Shown one piece after another: positions 16,684 to 25,684 of a DNA stretch of 64,000 nt. Source of the stretch: Catonella sp963539695 (lineage in GTDB: Bacteria; Bacillota; Clostridia; Lachnospirales; Lachnospiraceae); NCBI GenBank assembly GCA_963539695.1, contig CAUTOC010000002.1, positions 19,546 to 83,545 on the forward strand. The letters run 5' to 3'. Every line of letters begins with the position of its first letter. Position 1 is the first letter of the stretch. The position numbers and the translations under genes were made by a program. The notes beneath the pieces were generated by a model. The model did not search any database. It saw nothing but the letters and a program-made list of their open reading frames with translations, and was not told the origin of the DNA.

Positions 16684-17463
16684 ATGGGAATTTTAACCGA
16701 AAAACAAATAGAATACGGATTTGATTATTTTCATAAAGATGAACCACAGAGCAAATGTATAGTGGAAGTATCTGAGTATAATGGAGAAAGTGAGCTTACA
16801 ATAAACTGTACCCAATTAGGTGACAGCTTTACACCTAAGTATAAGAGTGCAAAAGAGAAAAAGCGTGTATTACAGGAATGGTGTGATTTTTTACAAAGTA
16901 ATAAGACGGTATTTACTGAACTGTCATTTTGTACGAGGATGCCTAAAGAGTTATTCGATGCTGTTTGCAAGCAGGAAAATCTTAGGAAATTACATATTAA
17001 ATGGGGCGTATATTCTGATATTTCTAAGCTTGCAAATCTTAATAAACTTGAGTATTTACAACTGGGTTCAGGTGCAAGTGTAGAGAGTATAGAGCCTATT
17101 ACAGAATTAAAAAACTTAGTAGCTTTATCAGTGGAGAATTTTCAAAAAATTGAGGATTACAGCTTGCTTACCAAGCTTAAAAATTTGGAGAGCCTTTCCA
17201 TTGAAGGAGACGGACTTGGCCCTAAGTATATTCATGTTAATTCGCTGGAGTTTTTGAGTGATATGAAGCAATTAAGATTTTTCAGATTTTTAACTGCAAG
17301 GTTAAAAAGTAAAGATTATACTCCTGTTTTAAGCCTTGAAAATGTAGAACATTTAACACTGAGACCATGTAAAGAGACAAAAAAATTATATAGTGAAATG
17401 ATTAAACTTCCAAAATTAAAATATGGTCTATTAATCAGTAAGCCGGAATTATATGTTAAATAA
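16684..17463 (+). CDS. Leucine-rich-repeat protein, internalin-like repeats
   Basis: 259 aa, no signal peptide. A ~90-residue N-terminal region is followed by about five LRR units, e.g. QENLRKLHIKWGVYSDISKL, LNKLEYLQLGSG...SIEPITEL, KNLVALSVENF..IEDYSLL and KNLESLSIEG. Cytosolic LRR proteins of this kind are a recognised class of immunity-type protein in polyimmunity arrays, but a binding partner cannot be deduced. RBS GGGAGTGA. Confidence 0.75.
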   Translation: MGILTEKQIEYGFDYFHKDEPQSKCIVEVSEYNGESELTINCTQLGDSFTPKYKSAKEKKRVLQEWCDFLQSNKTVFTELSFCTRMPKELFDAVCKQENLRKLHIKWGVYSDISKLANLNKLEYLQLGSGASVESIEPITELKNLVALSVENFQKIEDYSLLTKLKNLESLSIEGDGLGPKYIHVNSLEFLSDMKQLRFFRFLTARLKSKDYTPVLSLENVEHLTLRPCKETKKLYSEMIKLPKLKYGLLISKPELYVK

Positions 17464-17542
17464 TGATTGGGCAAAATTTGAGAATTGATAGTATTTTTAT
17501 ACTATGAATTTATAAACTGAAGGAATTGAGAAAGGCGGTATT

Positions 17543-17593
17543 ATGAACGAGTTAAGAGAAAAAACTTTGGTTACAGCTAAAGAAGAGGTATAG
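17543..17593 (+). pseudogene. Fragment: start of a lost gene
   Basis: A good ribosome site (AAAGGCGG) and an ATG at 17543 encode only MNELREKTLVTAKEEV before TAG at 17591-17593. It looks like the 5' end of a gene whose body was deleted. The next gene begins 36 bp later. No family can be assigned from 16 residues. Confidence 0.4.
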
Positions 17594-17629
17594 AAATATT
17601 AAAACAGAAAATATTTGAAGGGGTTTATA

Positions 17630-18271
17630 ATGAATAATCAAATGGATTTTGTACTACCTGCTTTATATGATAAGTTTTTATCAGAAATGGGTGAGGATGG
17701 AGAATTTATAATAGAGAATACCGGTATCATTTTATATTCAAAGGCAGATTTGGTGGAAAGAAATACTACTTATCAGATAGAAGAATGGGAGCCGGATTTT
17801 TTTATGATTGGACAGGACGGTGACTTGGCTTTCTTTATAAAAAAAGATGCTGATGATACTATTTATATGAATGATTTGGGAGCTTTGGGTTCGATTGAAA
17901 TGAAGCGTACAGCCTCAGATGTGTATGAGTTTGTTAAACATTCAGGTGAAGATTTAAATGTATTAAACGAAATATACACTAAATCTCTGGAATTTGGAGA
18001 TAACATTTGTACACCGGTAGGCGAAATTGTTAAAAAACTTTATCCTAATATTTCAAACGAAGATAAGATTAGTCTTGCTGATTATATTGAGCAAACCAAG
18101 GATTCCATAGAAAAGTATTTTTATGACAACTATGATTATAAAAATAAAGGAGTAAATGCTGAATTACGGTATAAAGGGGAGCAGTGGATTAAAGAAAACT
18201 ACTGTTGGATGAATAATGAAAATATTAAGCGTGCTGTCAGCCAGGGGATGTATTATGCCTGGCATGGATAA
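17630..18271 (+). CDS. SMI1/KNR4 (SUKH)-like immunity-type protein
   Basis: 213 aa from the ATG at 17630 (RBS AAGGGG). The first ~100 residues have SUKH features: LPALYDKFLSEMGEDGEF, GIILYSKADLVERN, EWEPDFFMIGQDGDLAFFIK and YMNDLGALGS. SUKH domains are immunity proteins against many secreted nuclease and deaminase toxins in bacteria. The C-terminal ~80 residues are helical and unassigned. Immunity role is inferred from family; no toxin gene adjoins. Confidence 0.7.
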   Translation: MNNQMDFVLPALYDKFLSEMGEDGEFIIENTGIILYSKADLVERNTTYQIEEWEPDFFMIGQDGDLAFFIKKDADDTIYMNDLGALGSIEMKRTASDVYEFVKHSGEDLNVLNEIYTKSLEFGDNICTPVGEIVKKLYPNISNEDKISLADYIEQTKDSIEKYFYDNYDYKNKGVNAELRYKGEQWIKENYCWMNNENIKRAVSQGMYYAWHG

Positions 18272-18363
18272 TAACTGCCGATATGGATGATTATTCAAAT
18301 GTACCTGATATTTCTAAAAATTATAAATGTTTTGAAATCGTTTGGGATTGAGTGGAGAAAGAA

Positions 18364-18602
18364 ATGGAATTTGATGATTGGATTTTATCGGAGGAAAATA
18401 TGCAAGCCTTGGTGACTGGTATAACAATGTGAAAGTTAAAGAAAATGAAGTTGAGTTAAAAAATGATTATGAGGGAAAATCTATGGTTTTAAGGGATGTT
18501 AATGGGCTTAATTGGGTTTAGAAAAATAAAGAGAATGAACCCCAAAGCTATTACAAAACATCTGTAAAATATAGTATTGAGGTACATAATGTATTTAAAT
18601 AA
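18364..18602 (+). pseudogene. Small hypothetical gene, frameshifted and with a nonsense codon
   Basis: ATG 18364 (RBS GTGGAGAAAG) starts MEFDDWILSEENMQ. The frame breaks near 18400-18410 and continues in another frame as LGDWYNNVKVKENEVELKN, later DVNGLNWV, then TAG, then KNKENEPQSYYKTSVKYSIE and EVHNVFK to TAA at 18600-18602. About 79 codons originally. Between 18272 and 18363 lies another C-terminal scrap (ADMDDYSNVPDISKNYKCFE, ending IVWD). No family recognised. Confidence 0.5.
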
Positions 18603-18628
18603 CTAGAAATTAAATAGGGAGAAGAACA

Positions 18629-18697
18629 ATGGCAAAGAAAAGAGTGACCTTACCTAAAGATTTTGATGAACTGATTACGACAGGATGCAAAAAATAA
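18629..18697 (+). pseudogene. Start of an ankyrin-repeat protein gene, truncated
   Basis: After GGGAGAAG, an ATG at 18629 encodes MAKKRVTLPKDFDELITTG and then CKK and a stop. This opening matches clostridial ankyrin-repeat proteins that normally continue with helix pairs for a few hundred residues. Only the first ~19 codons survive. The next gene starts 40 bp later. Identification rests on a short stretch, so confidence is moderate. Confidence 0.5.
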
Positions 18698-18737
18698 TTG
18701 AAGGTTAATACGAATAAATAGGATAGCGAGTGAAGGT

Positions 18738-19325
18738 ATGCAGATAAGTAATGAGATAAAAAAGATAGAGGAGTACATTTGCAAAAATTTTGAGGAATGG
18801 GATTTGGACGATCCGGTGGAAGAAGAATACATTGACGATTATCAGGAAATAGAGGGAGCTTCAGAAGAGGAAATATCTGCTTTTGAGGAGAAATTCGGTA
18901 TAACCTTGCCTGAAGATGTAAAAGAACTTTACAGGTATAAAAACGGAAGTAAATATTTCAGCATATTGCCTTGTGTTATAGATGAAAGGGAGATGGCATT
19001 CAATCTTATGAGCCTTGATGCAATAGAAAAGGCAAAAAAATATTTTCAAAACAGGGATGCTCTCTTAACTGAATTTCCTGAATATTTTACAAGTGAAGAC
19101 ATTGAAAAAATGAAAGACGGTAGGATAAAAGCATATCTTTTTAATAAAAAATGGATTCCTTTTGCCGAGTATTGTGACAGTTGTTTCCTGATGCTTGATT
19201 TTGATCCGGATAAAGAGGGAAAAGTAGGTCAGATTATTTGCTATATCCATGATCCTGATGAAGTTATTTATGCGGCAGAAAGCCTTACGGAGTTGATTAA
19301 AGGGATAATGGATGAGGTTGAGTAA
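18738..19325 (+). CDS. SMI1/KNR4 (SUKH-1) family protein
   Basis: 195 aa with the classical pattern: EGASEEEISAFEEKFGITLP, EDVKELYRYKNGS, then WIPFAEYCDSCFLMLDFDPD, VGQIICYIHDPDEV and a C-terminal LTELIKGI. SUKH proteins neutralise polymorphic toxins by direct binding. This is the clearest of several immunity-type genes in the 2-33 kb array. Start ATG follows GAAGG. The toxin partner is not in the window. Confidence 0.9.
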   Translation: MQISNEIKKIEEYICKNFEEWDLDDPVEEEYIDDYQEIEGASEEEISAFEEKFGITLPEDVKELYRYKNGSKYFSILPCVIDEREMAFNLMSLDAIEKAKKYFQNRDALLTEFPEYFTSEDIEKMKDGRIKAYLFNKKWIPFAEYCDSCFLMLDFDPDKEGKVGQIICYIHDPDEVIYAAESLTELIKGIMDEVE

Positions 19326-19412
19326 TAGAGTTGAAGATTAGGATAAAACATGCTATATTTAGCTCAAATTGATTTTAATAAAACTGATTTGAATTAAAAT
19401 GAGGATGCTAAT

Positions 19413-19909
19413 ATGTTTATAGGGAGAGAGAAGGAATTATCTTATTTGGATGAATTTTACCGGAAACCGGGAATAGGTCTTACTGTAATATATGGTCGCA
19501 GGCGTATAGGTAAATCTACTTTAATTGCAGAGTTTGTAAAAGATAAAAAAGTAATTTTTTATACTGCAACTTGGTAATAGATGAATTGCCATACTGGGCG
19601 GAAAAAGATGAAGCTCTGCTTTCTGTTTTACAGAAGTATATTGATACTGTTTGGAAAGATAAAAATCTGAAAATAATACTCTGTGGTTCAGCATTAAGCT
19701 TTATGGAGAATAAAGTTCTTAGTGAAAAAAGTCCGTTATTTGGCAGAAGAGATTCTCAGATTAAGATGGAAGCTTTTGATTACTTGGACTCAGCTAAATA
19801 TAAAGTAGTAAAATTAATTTTGTTTTCTTTGTCAGGATTTACAGACTGGTTTGACACTTTAAGTGATGATAGGCTCGAGCTAATAACACTGAAGGACATT
19901 TACAAGTAG
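19413..19909 (+). pseudogene. DUF234-type AAA ATPase with two internal deletions
   Basis: The N-terminus is intact: MFIGREKELSYLDEFYRK, Walker A YGRRRIGKSTL, then VIFYTATW and a stop. In another frame it resumes at Walker B, LVIDELPYWAEKDEALLSVL, through LCGSALSFMENKVLSEKSPL to FDYLDSAKY, then jumps to a C-terminal tail FSLSGFTDWFDTLSDDRLEL and ITLKDIYK. An intact member is about 450-470 aa; some 300 residues are missing in two blocks (after Walker A, and the helical plus nuclease-like part). ATG 19413 lacks a strong ribosome site. Confidence 0.78.
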
Positions 19910-19927
19910 TAAATCGGAGGAGATTTT

Positions 19928-20005
19928 ATGAACAGTCAAATGTATCAAATTGCTGCAATCCTGTATCATTGGGTGTCAAATACTTTTGACACCCACATCA
20001 TATAA
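19928..20005 (+). pseudogene. Gene start overrun by a partial copy of the MITE-like repeat
   Basis: CGGAGGAG precedes ATG 19928, which encodes MNSQMYQIAA before the frame runs into the 46-bp repeat at 19955 and stops at 20003-20005. After the repeat, NRLNTLTSRLENNGRLIKW can be read in one frame and may be residual coding sequence. The gene's family is not recognisable. Confidence 0.45.
19955..20000 (-). repeat. 46-bp partial copy of the 205-bp element, inverted
   Basis: The complement of 19955-20000 matches 11245-11290 at 45 of 46 positions (one C/T difference). It carries the perfect palindrome GGGTGTCAAA-TACT-TTTGACACCC. The match ends exactly at the GGATTGC arm of the internal hairpin of the full element, so this is one end of it only. 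Confidence 0.85.
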
Positions 20006-20056
20006 TAGATTGAATACATTAACATCAAGACTTGAAAATAATGGGAGATTAATAAA

Positions 20057-20674
20057 ATGGATATACTTGAATACATAAGAGAAAATAAAGATTTTAATAA
20101 TTTACTCATGAATGAATGTGATATTTATTTTTACGAGGAAACAAGGGAAACACAGTTTTTAGAAAATAATGAGAAATATTCTCTTGGTTGCAAGGCATTT
20201 GCACAGGATGGCAGCGGGGGTGAATTTGTTTTCCTTGAGGACAACAGCATAGGTTTTATCGGAAGTGAAGGTGAAGTAGGAAGAGTAGCGGAAAGCCTGA
20301 ACGAGCTGCTGATATTTTTAATCCATGCCGGCTGTATTTCCGATTTTAGCTGTAAGCATATTTATAAAAATAACGAGCTGTTAAATAAATATTGTACCGG
20401 CTATGTATCAAAAATAAGAGAAAGCTATAAGGCTGAAAATAAGGATTGGGACGAAATACGTGAGGGTATAGCAAATAAGCTTTCCATGCCTTTTAATCCT
20501 GATAAATTAGCAGATTTTGCTATGACATTTTACAAAGCTGCTACCAGAGAGCCTTCTTTTTCATGTAAATATCTGGATGGTGATGAGGAATATACCTGTG
20601 ATTTAGTACTTTCTGATATTGTGGGCTTATGGATAACGGAGCTTACCGGTATGAGCAGGGAGGAGATTGAGTAA
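20057..20674 (+). CDS. Probable SUKH-like immunity-type protein
   Basis: 205 aa. The first ~100 residues, with LGCKAFAQDGSGGEFVFLED, SIGFIGSEGEVGRVAESLNE and LLIFLIHAGC, have the look of SUKH domains that display a strand-rich core and an ESL(N/T)EL helix. The remainder is helical. RBS GGGAGA. Last gene of the forward array; a strong terminator follows. Immunity role inferred. Confidence 0.6.
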   Translation: MDILEYIRENKDFNNLLMNECDIYFYEETRETQFLENNEKYSLGCKAFAQDGSGGEFVFLEDNSIGFIGSEGEVGRVAESLNELLIFLIHAGCISDFSCKHIYKNNELLNKYCTGYVSKIRESYKAENKDWDEIREGIANKLSMPFNPDKLADFAMTFYKAATREPSFSCKYLDGDEEYTCDLVLSDIVGLWITELTGMSREEIE

Positions 20675-20683
20675 ATAAACTTA

Positions 20684-20720
20684 AAAATGGGTTCACAGTT
20701 GGTTAATGTGAACCCATTTT
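20684..20720. terminator. Bidirectional rho-independent terminator
   Basis: Perfect 14-bp stem AAAATGGGTTCACA (20684-20697) with its complement at 20707-20720, and a 9-nt loop. A T-run follows on both strands. It separates the forward array from the minus-strand subtilase, whose stop is at 20733. Confidence 0.9.
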
Positions 20721-20732
20721 CTTACTAGTTAA

Positions 20733-23700
20733 TTATTTTGAAATCTTTATTGTCTTTGTAAAAGTCCCTTTAAACTTGCCTTTTCCTACAATAATAATTT
20801 TAATCTTTCCCTTTATTTTTTTGAAGAATACTTCATAATCTTTGCCTTGTTTCATTCCCTTAATATTGACTTTGATATTTTCAATATCATTTGTTGTTTT
20901 AAAGGATTCAAGATTAATCTTGATATTATTCTTCTTTTTCAAGAGAGTTTTTATGTTATTATTCTTGTTTTTTTGTTCAATAGCTCTAAGTTTTTTCTCA
21001 ATTTTTTCAAGAGTTTTGATTTTCTTTTCTAATGTTTTAATAACTTTAGATTTTTTTTCAAGGAAGTCAAGTTGTTTCTCAAGCTTTTCTTCCATCTTTT
21101 GAACACTATTTAGAGTTTGATCAACTGTTTTCTTCTCTTCTTTTTTCTCTTCTTTCTTCTCTTCATTTTTTGTATCAGAAGAAGGAGTGTAGGAAGAACC
21201 TGAATTATATGGAGGTGTGGAAGGAGTAGAAGGAGTTTTATAAGAAACTTTCTCAGCTTCTATCCTTATCATATACATTCCAAGCTCACTTGCTTCATTC
21301 CAAGCACCATTGATTAATTTAAATGTTCTACCCTCACCCTTTGAACTTTCATCAACCGCAATTCTGGGAACATTATTTCCGGAACCGACTTGGGTGTAGG
21401 CTACATAAATATCACCTTTTACAAATAAATCAGGAATATTTATATCTGTAAAGTTATTGTCTGCCTTGACTGTAGTTGTAACAGGTCCAAGAAGAATGCT
21501 TCCCGGATAACCGTCTTTTGTATTTTCTCCATAAATGCTATATGTGAATGATTTTCCTACAATGCTTTCGGTTGTTGCCTGCTTTAATCCGATGCGTACT
21601 TTTTTTAGTAGTTGCTCTTCTTCAAAATGATACTTTACGGCAAGGCTTTCACCTTCTTTTAATGGTAATACAATTTTTGCATTTGTAAAATCACCCTTAT
21701 CATTTGAATACTCCTTTTTATTTCCATCGGTATTAAGTTTTGTTAGGATTACAGCAGGGAGAGCAGTATTTTGGGTTAGAGAAATCATTTGTTCATGTGT
21801 CTTATATCCCGATGCTAAAACAATGATTTTATACTCTCCTTCCGGAATGTTTGTGAGGATTACGGTTGACTTGGAAGAAGAAATATATTTTGGAACATTA
21901 CTTCCTTTTTCATAAATCTTTACATCACTTTTTACAGCATTTCCGTTTGTATCTTTAATATCAAATGATAAACCAAAGGTTTCAAGAGAGGACATAAGGA
22001 TATCCTGCTCAAGTTTTTCGCCCTCTTTAAGAGTGATTTTAAAAGGTTTTGATTTATAATTCTCATTATATGCCACAGCAGTATAAGTTCCCGCCGGATG
22101 TTTTAACTCAAACTTTCCACTTCCTGTTTCACTTCTCACATAGGTATTGGTATCCAAAATCTTTACAATGGCGGAAGTAGGTATGGTGGAAGTTGTAGGA
22201 GCAGCATCACTTGTCTCGTAAAGTGTTGTTCCAAGTAGGGTAAATTTTTCATTTGACAAATCAAGTGTGGTAATGAACTTGCCTGCTTCTGAATTATCCT
22301 CGGATATGAAATTGTCCTCGTTCAAACGGTGAGTAAGGTTTTCACTATTAGATGATTCCGTTTCAGAAGAACCTGTAGCTTTGGCGATATCAGATGTATC
22401 ATAAATAGAAACATCATCAATATACCACCCCGGTTCAGAGTAATCATAGCAGGTATTTAGTCTAAATTTCATTTGGAAAGATTCCGTTAAAAATTTAGGA
22501 TTTATGGTAATACCGTCAATAGCCCAAGTAGATTTACTTCTTTCATGCCCGTTGATATTTTTTTGATTATAATTTTCATTTAATACGAATACTTTTTCCC
22601 AATCGCTATCAGCAGTTTTAAACCAAATTTCACCAATATCATCTGTATCTGTACTGAACTTAAACCAGTTCTGATAATAAAGGTTTGCTTTTTTCAGACT
22701 GCTTAGATTGATAACAGGAGATACCAGTTCATAAGTTTTTTTAGCGACTCTTGCTTTGTTTAAGCCTGTCATAAAGACATTAGGGCTATTAGGATTTTTA
22801 GTTTTCATAGAAAAGGAGGAGGGACCGTCTGAATAATCATGATTTATCACACCTCTTTCCCATATCATCTCGGAAGTGGAAGTCCAGCCATGATCTTCAT
22901 TTTCAAAATCAAATGATTTAAATTTATTTCCCACCGTATAGGTAATTGATACCGGTTTACTAAGGCTGCTTTCTATATTTCCTTTAACAGAAGCAACCTT
23001 ATAATAATAGGTTCCTTCTTGAGGAGTTGGAATATCTTCAATACGAGAGTAATAAGAGGTTGCCTTTTCTTCTTTGACTTTTATATATTCTCCATCTTCA
23101 GTATTTGAGCGATAAAGGGCATATTTTGTGATTGTAGGATCATTTACCTTATCAAAATTAACTCTTATCTTTCCTGTACCTGCAAAATTTTCAGCAGAAA
23201 GACCTTCACTTGGAGGAAGTGGAACTTCATCTGACAAAGTTTCGATTTTAAAATCATCAATATAATATCCGGCAGCAGCTCTTTTACTGGCACCTGACCA
23301 TCTAAGTGCAAACATTACAATGATTTTTTTGCCTTTATATGGAGAAAGGTCAATATTATGTTCCTGCCAAAAGCGTTTGCTGTGACGGTTGATAAGAACA
23401 GGTTTTTTCTCATACACAATTTTATCAATAGAAGAATCGGTACTATCAATTTCACCTATCCAAACTTCAGCACTATCTTCAAGCCCGCCCATATAATTAT
23501 CAAGTTCTGACCAGTCCTTAAATTTTAAAACAGCATTGGAAGTTTCGTTGCTAAAATCAATCGGAGGGCTGATTAATAAAGAGTTTATTAAGCCTTCATA
23601 GTTTCCATGAAGTCTTGTACCGACTAATTTTGAACCGCTGGGTACGGTAGAAGGACCGACAGTTGGAGTACCGACTTCCCACATAGGTGTTTTTCCACCA

Positions 23701-25463
23701 AAGACAAACCCGTCCGCACCATTTTCAAAGTCATTGGAATATCCGGGTTTTATACCGGTTTCTACAGTTGCATTAGTGATAGCAGTTTGATGCTTGTTAC
23801 CGGAATAATCAACAGCTTCAATATAGTAGCTTGCATTTCCGACAGTTAAATCGGCAGGATGTATAGTGACGGAGTAAGTACCGTTCTTTTTATTTCCTGT
23901 GTAAAGTTTAAGTTCTTTTGTATTAAAGGATTCTGAAGTGTCATTTTTATAGTAAAGAGTTACAGTTTTGATTCCTATATTATCAGAAACTTTGGCTTCC
24001 AACTCAAAGTCATAGGCATTATAAAGCTTTTTAGGTGTAGTAGCTTCGATAGTAGGAAGAACATTGTCTGCACCGGGAATTAAAGTACGACCTGTAAATG
24101 TTGCAAAAGAATCCGTATCTTTTCCAAGAGAGGCTTCAACAGCTTTAAATACATTCAACTTACCATAACCATATCCCATATTAGGAGATGAAATGTAATA
24201 ATCATCGGTAAGCGGAGTAGCGGTTGTTTTTAAGATTTCTTCCACTTTGTCTACTGTTAATTTAGGATTTGCCTCTAAAATTAAGGCTACAGCACCACTA
24301 ACATGAGGGGCTGCCATAGAGGTTCCGGTTTTTAAGATATAGCCGCCTTTATAATTTGCAGAAAGAATATTTACACCGGGTGCAGAAATCTCAGGCTTAA
24401 ACTTTTTAGTAAGTTTAGACGGACCTCTAAGAGAAAATTTTGCTAATTTATCATCCTTTGTCAATGCACCTACGGAGAAGGAATCTTCTAAAGAAGCGGG
24501 ACTTCCAATAGAACCGTCACCACCTGCATTAAAAAGACCTGTATTTCCGGATGAAAAGACGGGAACAATACCGGCTGCCTTCCACTTCTTAACAATATTG
24601 TCATAGAAGTTGTCATCTCTGTTTCCGCCCCAAGAATTATTGACAACCTGAGGCTTTTTCTCCAAAATCCATTCTCCGGCTGCAAGAAGCCCCTTGTCGT
24701 CAGCTTCTCCGGAGTCGTTAAATACTCTTGCAACAATGAATTTTGCATCTTTTGCAACACCAATAGTTCGTCCTAAGATAGTTCCTGCAACATGAGTTCC
24801 ATGACCGGTTGAGTCCTTAGGCATTGTATTTGAAGTATCAACAAAATCTTTGAAACCATCGTTAAGCATAGCACCTTGAAGTTCCGGATGGTTTGGATTA
24901 ACTCCCGAATCAATAATACCTACTACAATGTCTTTTCCGGTTTTTGTTACATGATCCGCCTGAATAGATTCAAGATTCCAAGGAACATGTGAAGATGTGT
25001 CTAAAAGACTGTTTTTTAATCGTACATTTTCTTCCTTATCAGAAATAATTGTATGGTTGGAGCGAATATTTTCGACATCATTTCGGCGAGCAATTTCCTC
25101 AATGAGATTTGCTTTTCCTTTTATGTAGATACTATTAATAATGAAGAATGAATTATACTCTGAGATTTCACCATTCTTCACTTTTCGTTCGATAAATGAA
25201 ATAAGCCTCTCCTGACTTTTTTCACTTGTGTCTTTTAAGGCATTAACAACATCGTCAGGATTTACCTTGCTTAAATCAGCCTCAGCTTTTAAGGTGACAA
25301 TAAATTCAACATCCTCAGAAGCAGACTTTGATTTAAGTGATTTTTCTATTTTTTCCAAATAAGAAGAATCTGTTTTTGCAAAAAGATTAATAGGAAAAAT
25401 AGAAATTGCCATAAATAAAATAAGAAATAAAGATAGGGCTTTAGTAAACTTTCTGTCTTTCAC
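20733..25463 (-). CDS. Secreted S8 subtilase, bacillopeptidase F-like, multidomain
   Basis: 1576 aa, GTG start after AAAGGAG. Signal peptide residues 1-29; inhibitor_I9-type propeptide about 50-145. The S8 catalytic domain has Asp185 (VGIIDSG), His221 (GHGTHVAG), Asn307 (oxyanion hole, SSGNTG) and Ser382 (GTSMAAPHVSG). Downstream come an Ig-like segment, a MAM/immune-inhibitor-A-like domain (NDFENGADGF...), a fibronectin III-like stretch, a second such domain (FDFENEDHGW), and CarboxypepD_reg-like repeats. The tail is a Lys/Glu-rich coiled coil (about 1430-1520) and a short beta domain. There is no LPXTG. Likely secreted or wall-associated protease with a role in host-protein degradation (inference). 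Confidence 0.93.
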   Translation of the reverse strand: MKDRKFTKALSLFLILFMAISIFPINLFAKTDSSYLEKIEKSLKSKSASEDVEFIVTLKAEADLSKVNPDDVVNALKDTSEKSQERLISFIERKVKNGEISEYNSFFIINSIYIKGKANLIEEIARRNDVENIRSNHTIISDKEENVRLKNSLLDTSSHVPWNLESIQADHVTKTGKDIVVGIIDSGVNPNHPELQGAMLNDGFKDFVDTSNTMPKDSTGHGTHVAGTILGRTIGVAKDAKFIVARVFNDSGEADDKGLLAAGEWILEKKPQVVNNSWGGNRDDNFYDNIVKKWKAAGIVPVFSSGNTGLFNAGGDGSIGSPASLEDSFSVGALTKDDKLAKFSLRGPSKLTKKFKPEISAPGVNILSANYKGGYILKTGTSMAAPHVSGAVALILEANPKLTVDKVEEILKTTATPLTDDYYISSPNMGYGYGKLNVFKAVEASLGKDTDSFATFTGRTLIPGADNVLPTIEATTPKKLYNAYDFELEAKVSDNIGIKTVTLYYKNDTSESFNTKELKLYTGNKKNGTYSVTIHPADLTVGNASYYIEAVDYSGNKHQTAITNATVETGIKPGYSNDFENGADGFVFGGKTPMWEVGTPTVGPSTVPSGSKLVGTRLHGNYEGLINSLLISPPIDFSNETSNAVLKFKDWSELDNYMGGLEDSAEVWIGEIDSTDSSIDKIVYEKKPVLINRHSKRFWQEHNIDLSPYKGKKIIVMFALRWSGASKRAAAGYYIDDFKIETLSDEVPLPPSEGLSAENFAGTGKIRVNFDKVNDPTITKYALYRSNTEDGEYIKVKEEKATSYYSRIEDIPTPQEGTYYYKVASVKGNIESSLSKPVSITYTVGNKFKSFDFENEDHGWTSTSEMIWERGVINHDYSDGPSSFSMKTKNPNSPNVFMTGLNKARVAKKTYELVSPVINLSSLKKANLYYQNWFKFSTDTDDIGEIWFKTADSDWEKVFVLNENYNQKNINGHERSKSTWAIDGITINPKFLTESFQMKFRLNTCYDYSEPGWYIDDVSIYDTSDIAKATGSSETESSNSENLTHRLNEDNFISEDNSEAGKFITTLDLSNEKFTLLGTTLYETSDAAPTTSTIPTSAIVKILDTNTYVRSETGSGKFELKHPAGTYTAVAYNENYKSKPFKITLKEGEKLEQDILMSSLETFGLSFDIKDTNGNAVKSDVKIYEKGSNVPKYISSSKSTVILTNIPEGEYKIIVLASGYKTHEQMISLTQNTALPAVILTKLNTDGNKKEYSNDKGDFTNAKIVLPLKEGESLAVKYHFEEEQLLKKVRIGLKQATTESIVGKSFTYSIYGENTKDGYPGSILLGPVTTTVKADNNFTDINIPDLFVKGDIYVAYTQVGSGNNVPRIAVDESSKGEGRTFKLINGAWNEASELGMYMIRIEAEKVSYKTPSTPSTPPYNSGSSYTPSSDTKNEEKKEEKKEEKKTVDQTLNSVQKMEEKLEKQLDFLEKKSKVIKTLEKKIKTLEKIEKKLRAIEQKNKNNNIKTLLKKKNNIKINLESFKTTNDIENIKVNIKGMKQGKDYEVFFKKIKGKIKIIIVGKGKFKGTFTKTIKISK

Positions 25464-25539
25464 TTTATATTACTCCTTTCTTTTCAATAAAAAGTGTAAA
25501 AAGAAGTCTAACAAAAGAAAATAATAAATGCAATATGAT

Positions 25540-25576
25540 AGTTAGTTTAATCTAACTTATTGACAAAAAAAGTCAA
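25540..25576. promoter_or_regulatory. Two adjacent inverted repeats upstream of the subtilase
   Basis: AGTTAG-TTTAAT-CTAACT (25540-25557) and TTGAC-N7-GTCAA (25560-25576) stand side by side between the minus-strand subtilase (start 25463) and the ATPase gene end at 25685. On the minus strand the second repeat includes a -35-like TTGACT. They may be operators for the protease promoter or a weak terminator for the upstream ATPase. Sequence shows only the symmetry. Confidence 0.4.
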
Positions 25577-25684
25577 TATGATTAAACTCAAATTATTTAT
25601 GTCGTAGGTTATAGATCTCTTATTCTGCATAGCACATTATAATAAACTGTTTTTGGTCTGTAACTATGGGGTGAATAATTTGAG

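Noticed and set aside
16820..17083. Overlapping frame inside the LRR gene
   Set aside because: Random open frame in AT-rich DNA; the LRR frame has the conserved repeats and the ribosome site.
2242..20674. Chromosomal integron cassette array
   Set aside because: The one-direction run of unrelated single genes suggested it, but there is no integrase and no repeated attC-like hairpin between genes; the spacers share no common sequence.
17615..20674. A polymorphic toxin gene next to the SUKH genes
   Set aside because: No long toxin carrier (Rhs, LXG, WXG or secretion signals) is present; only immunity-type genes and fragments.
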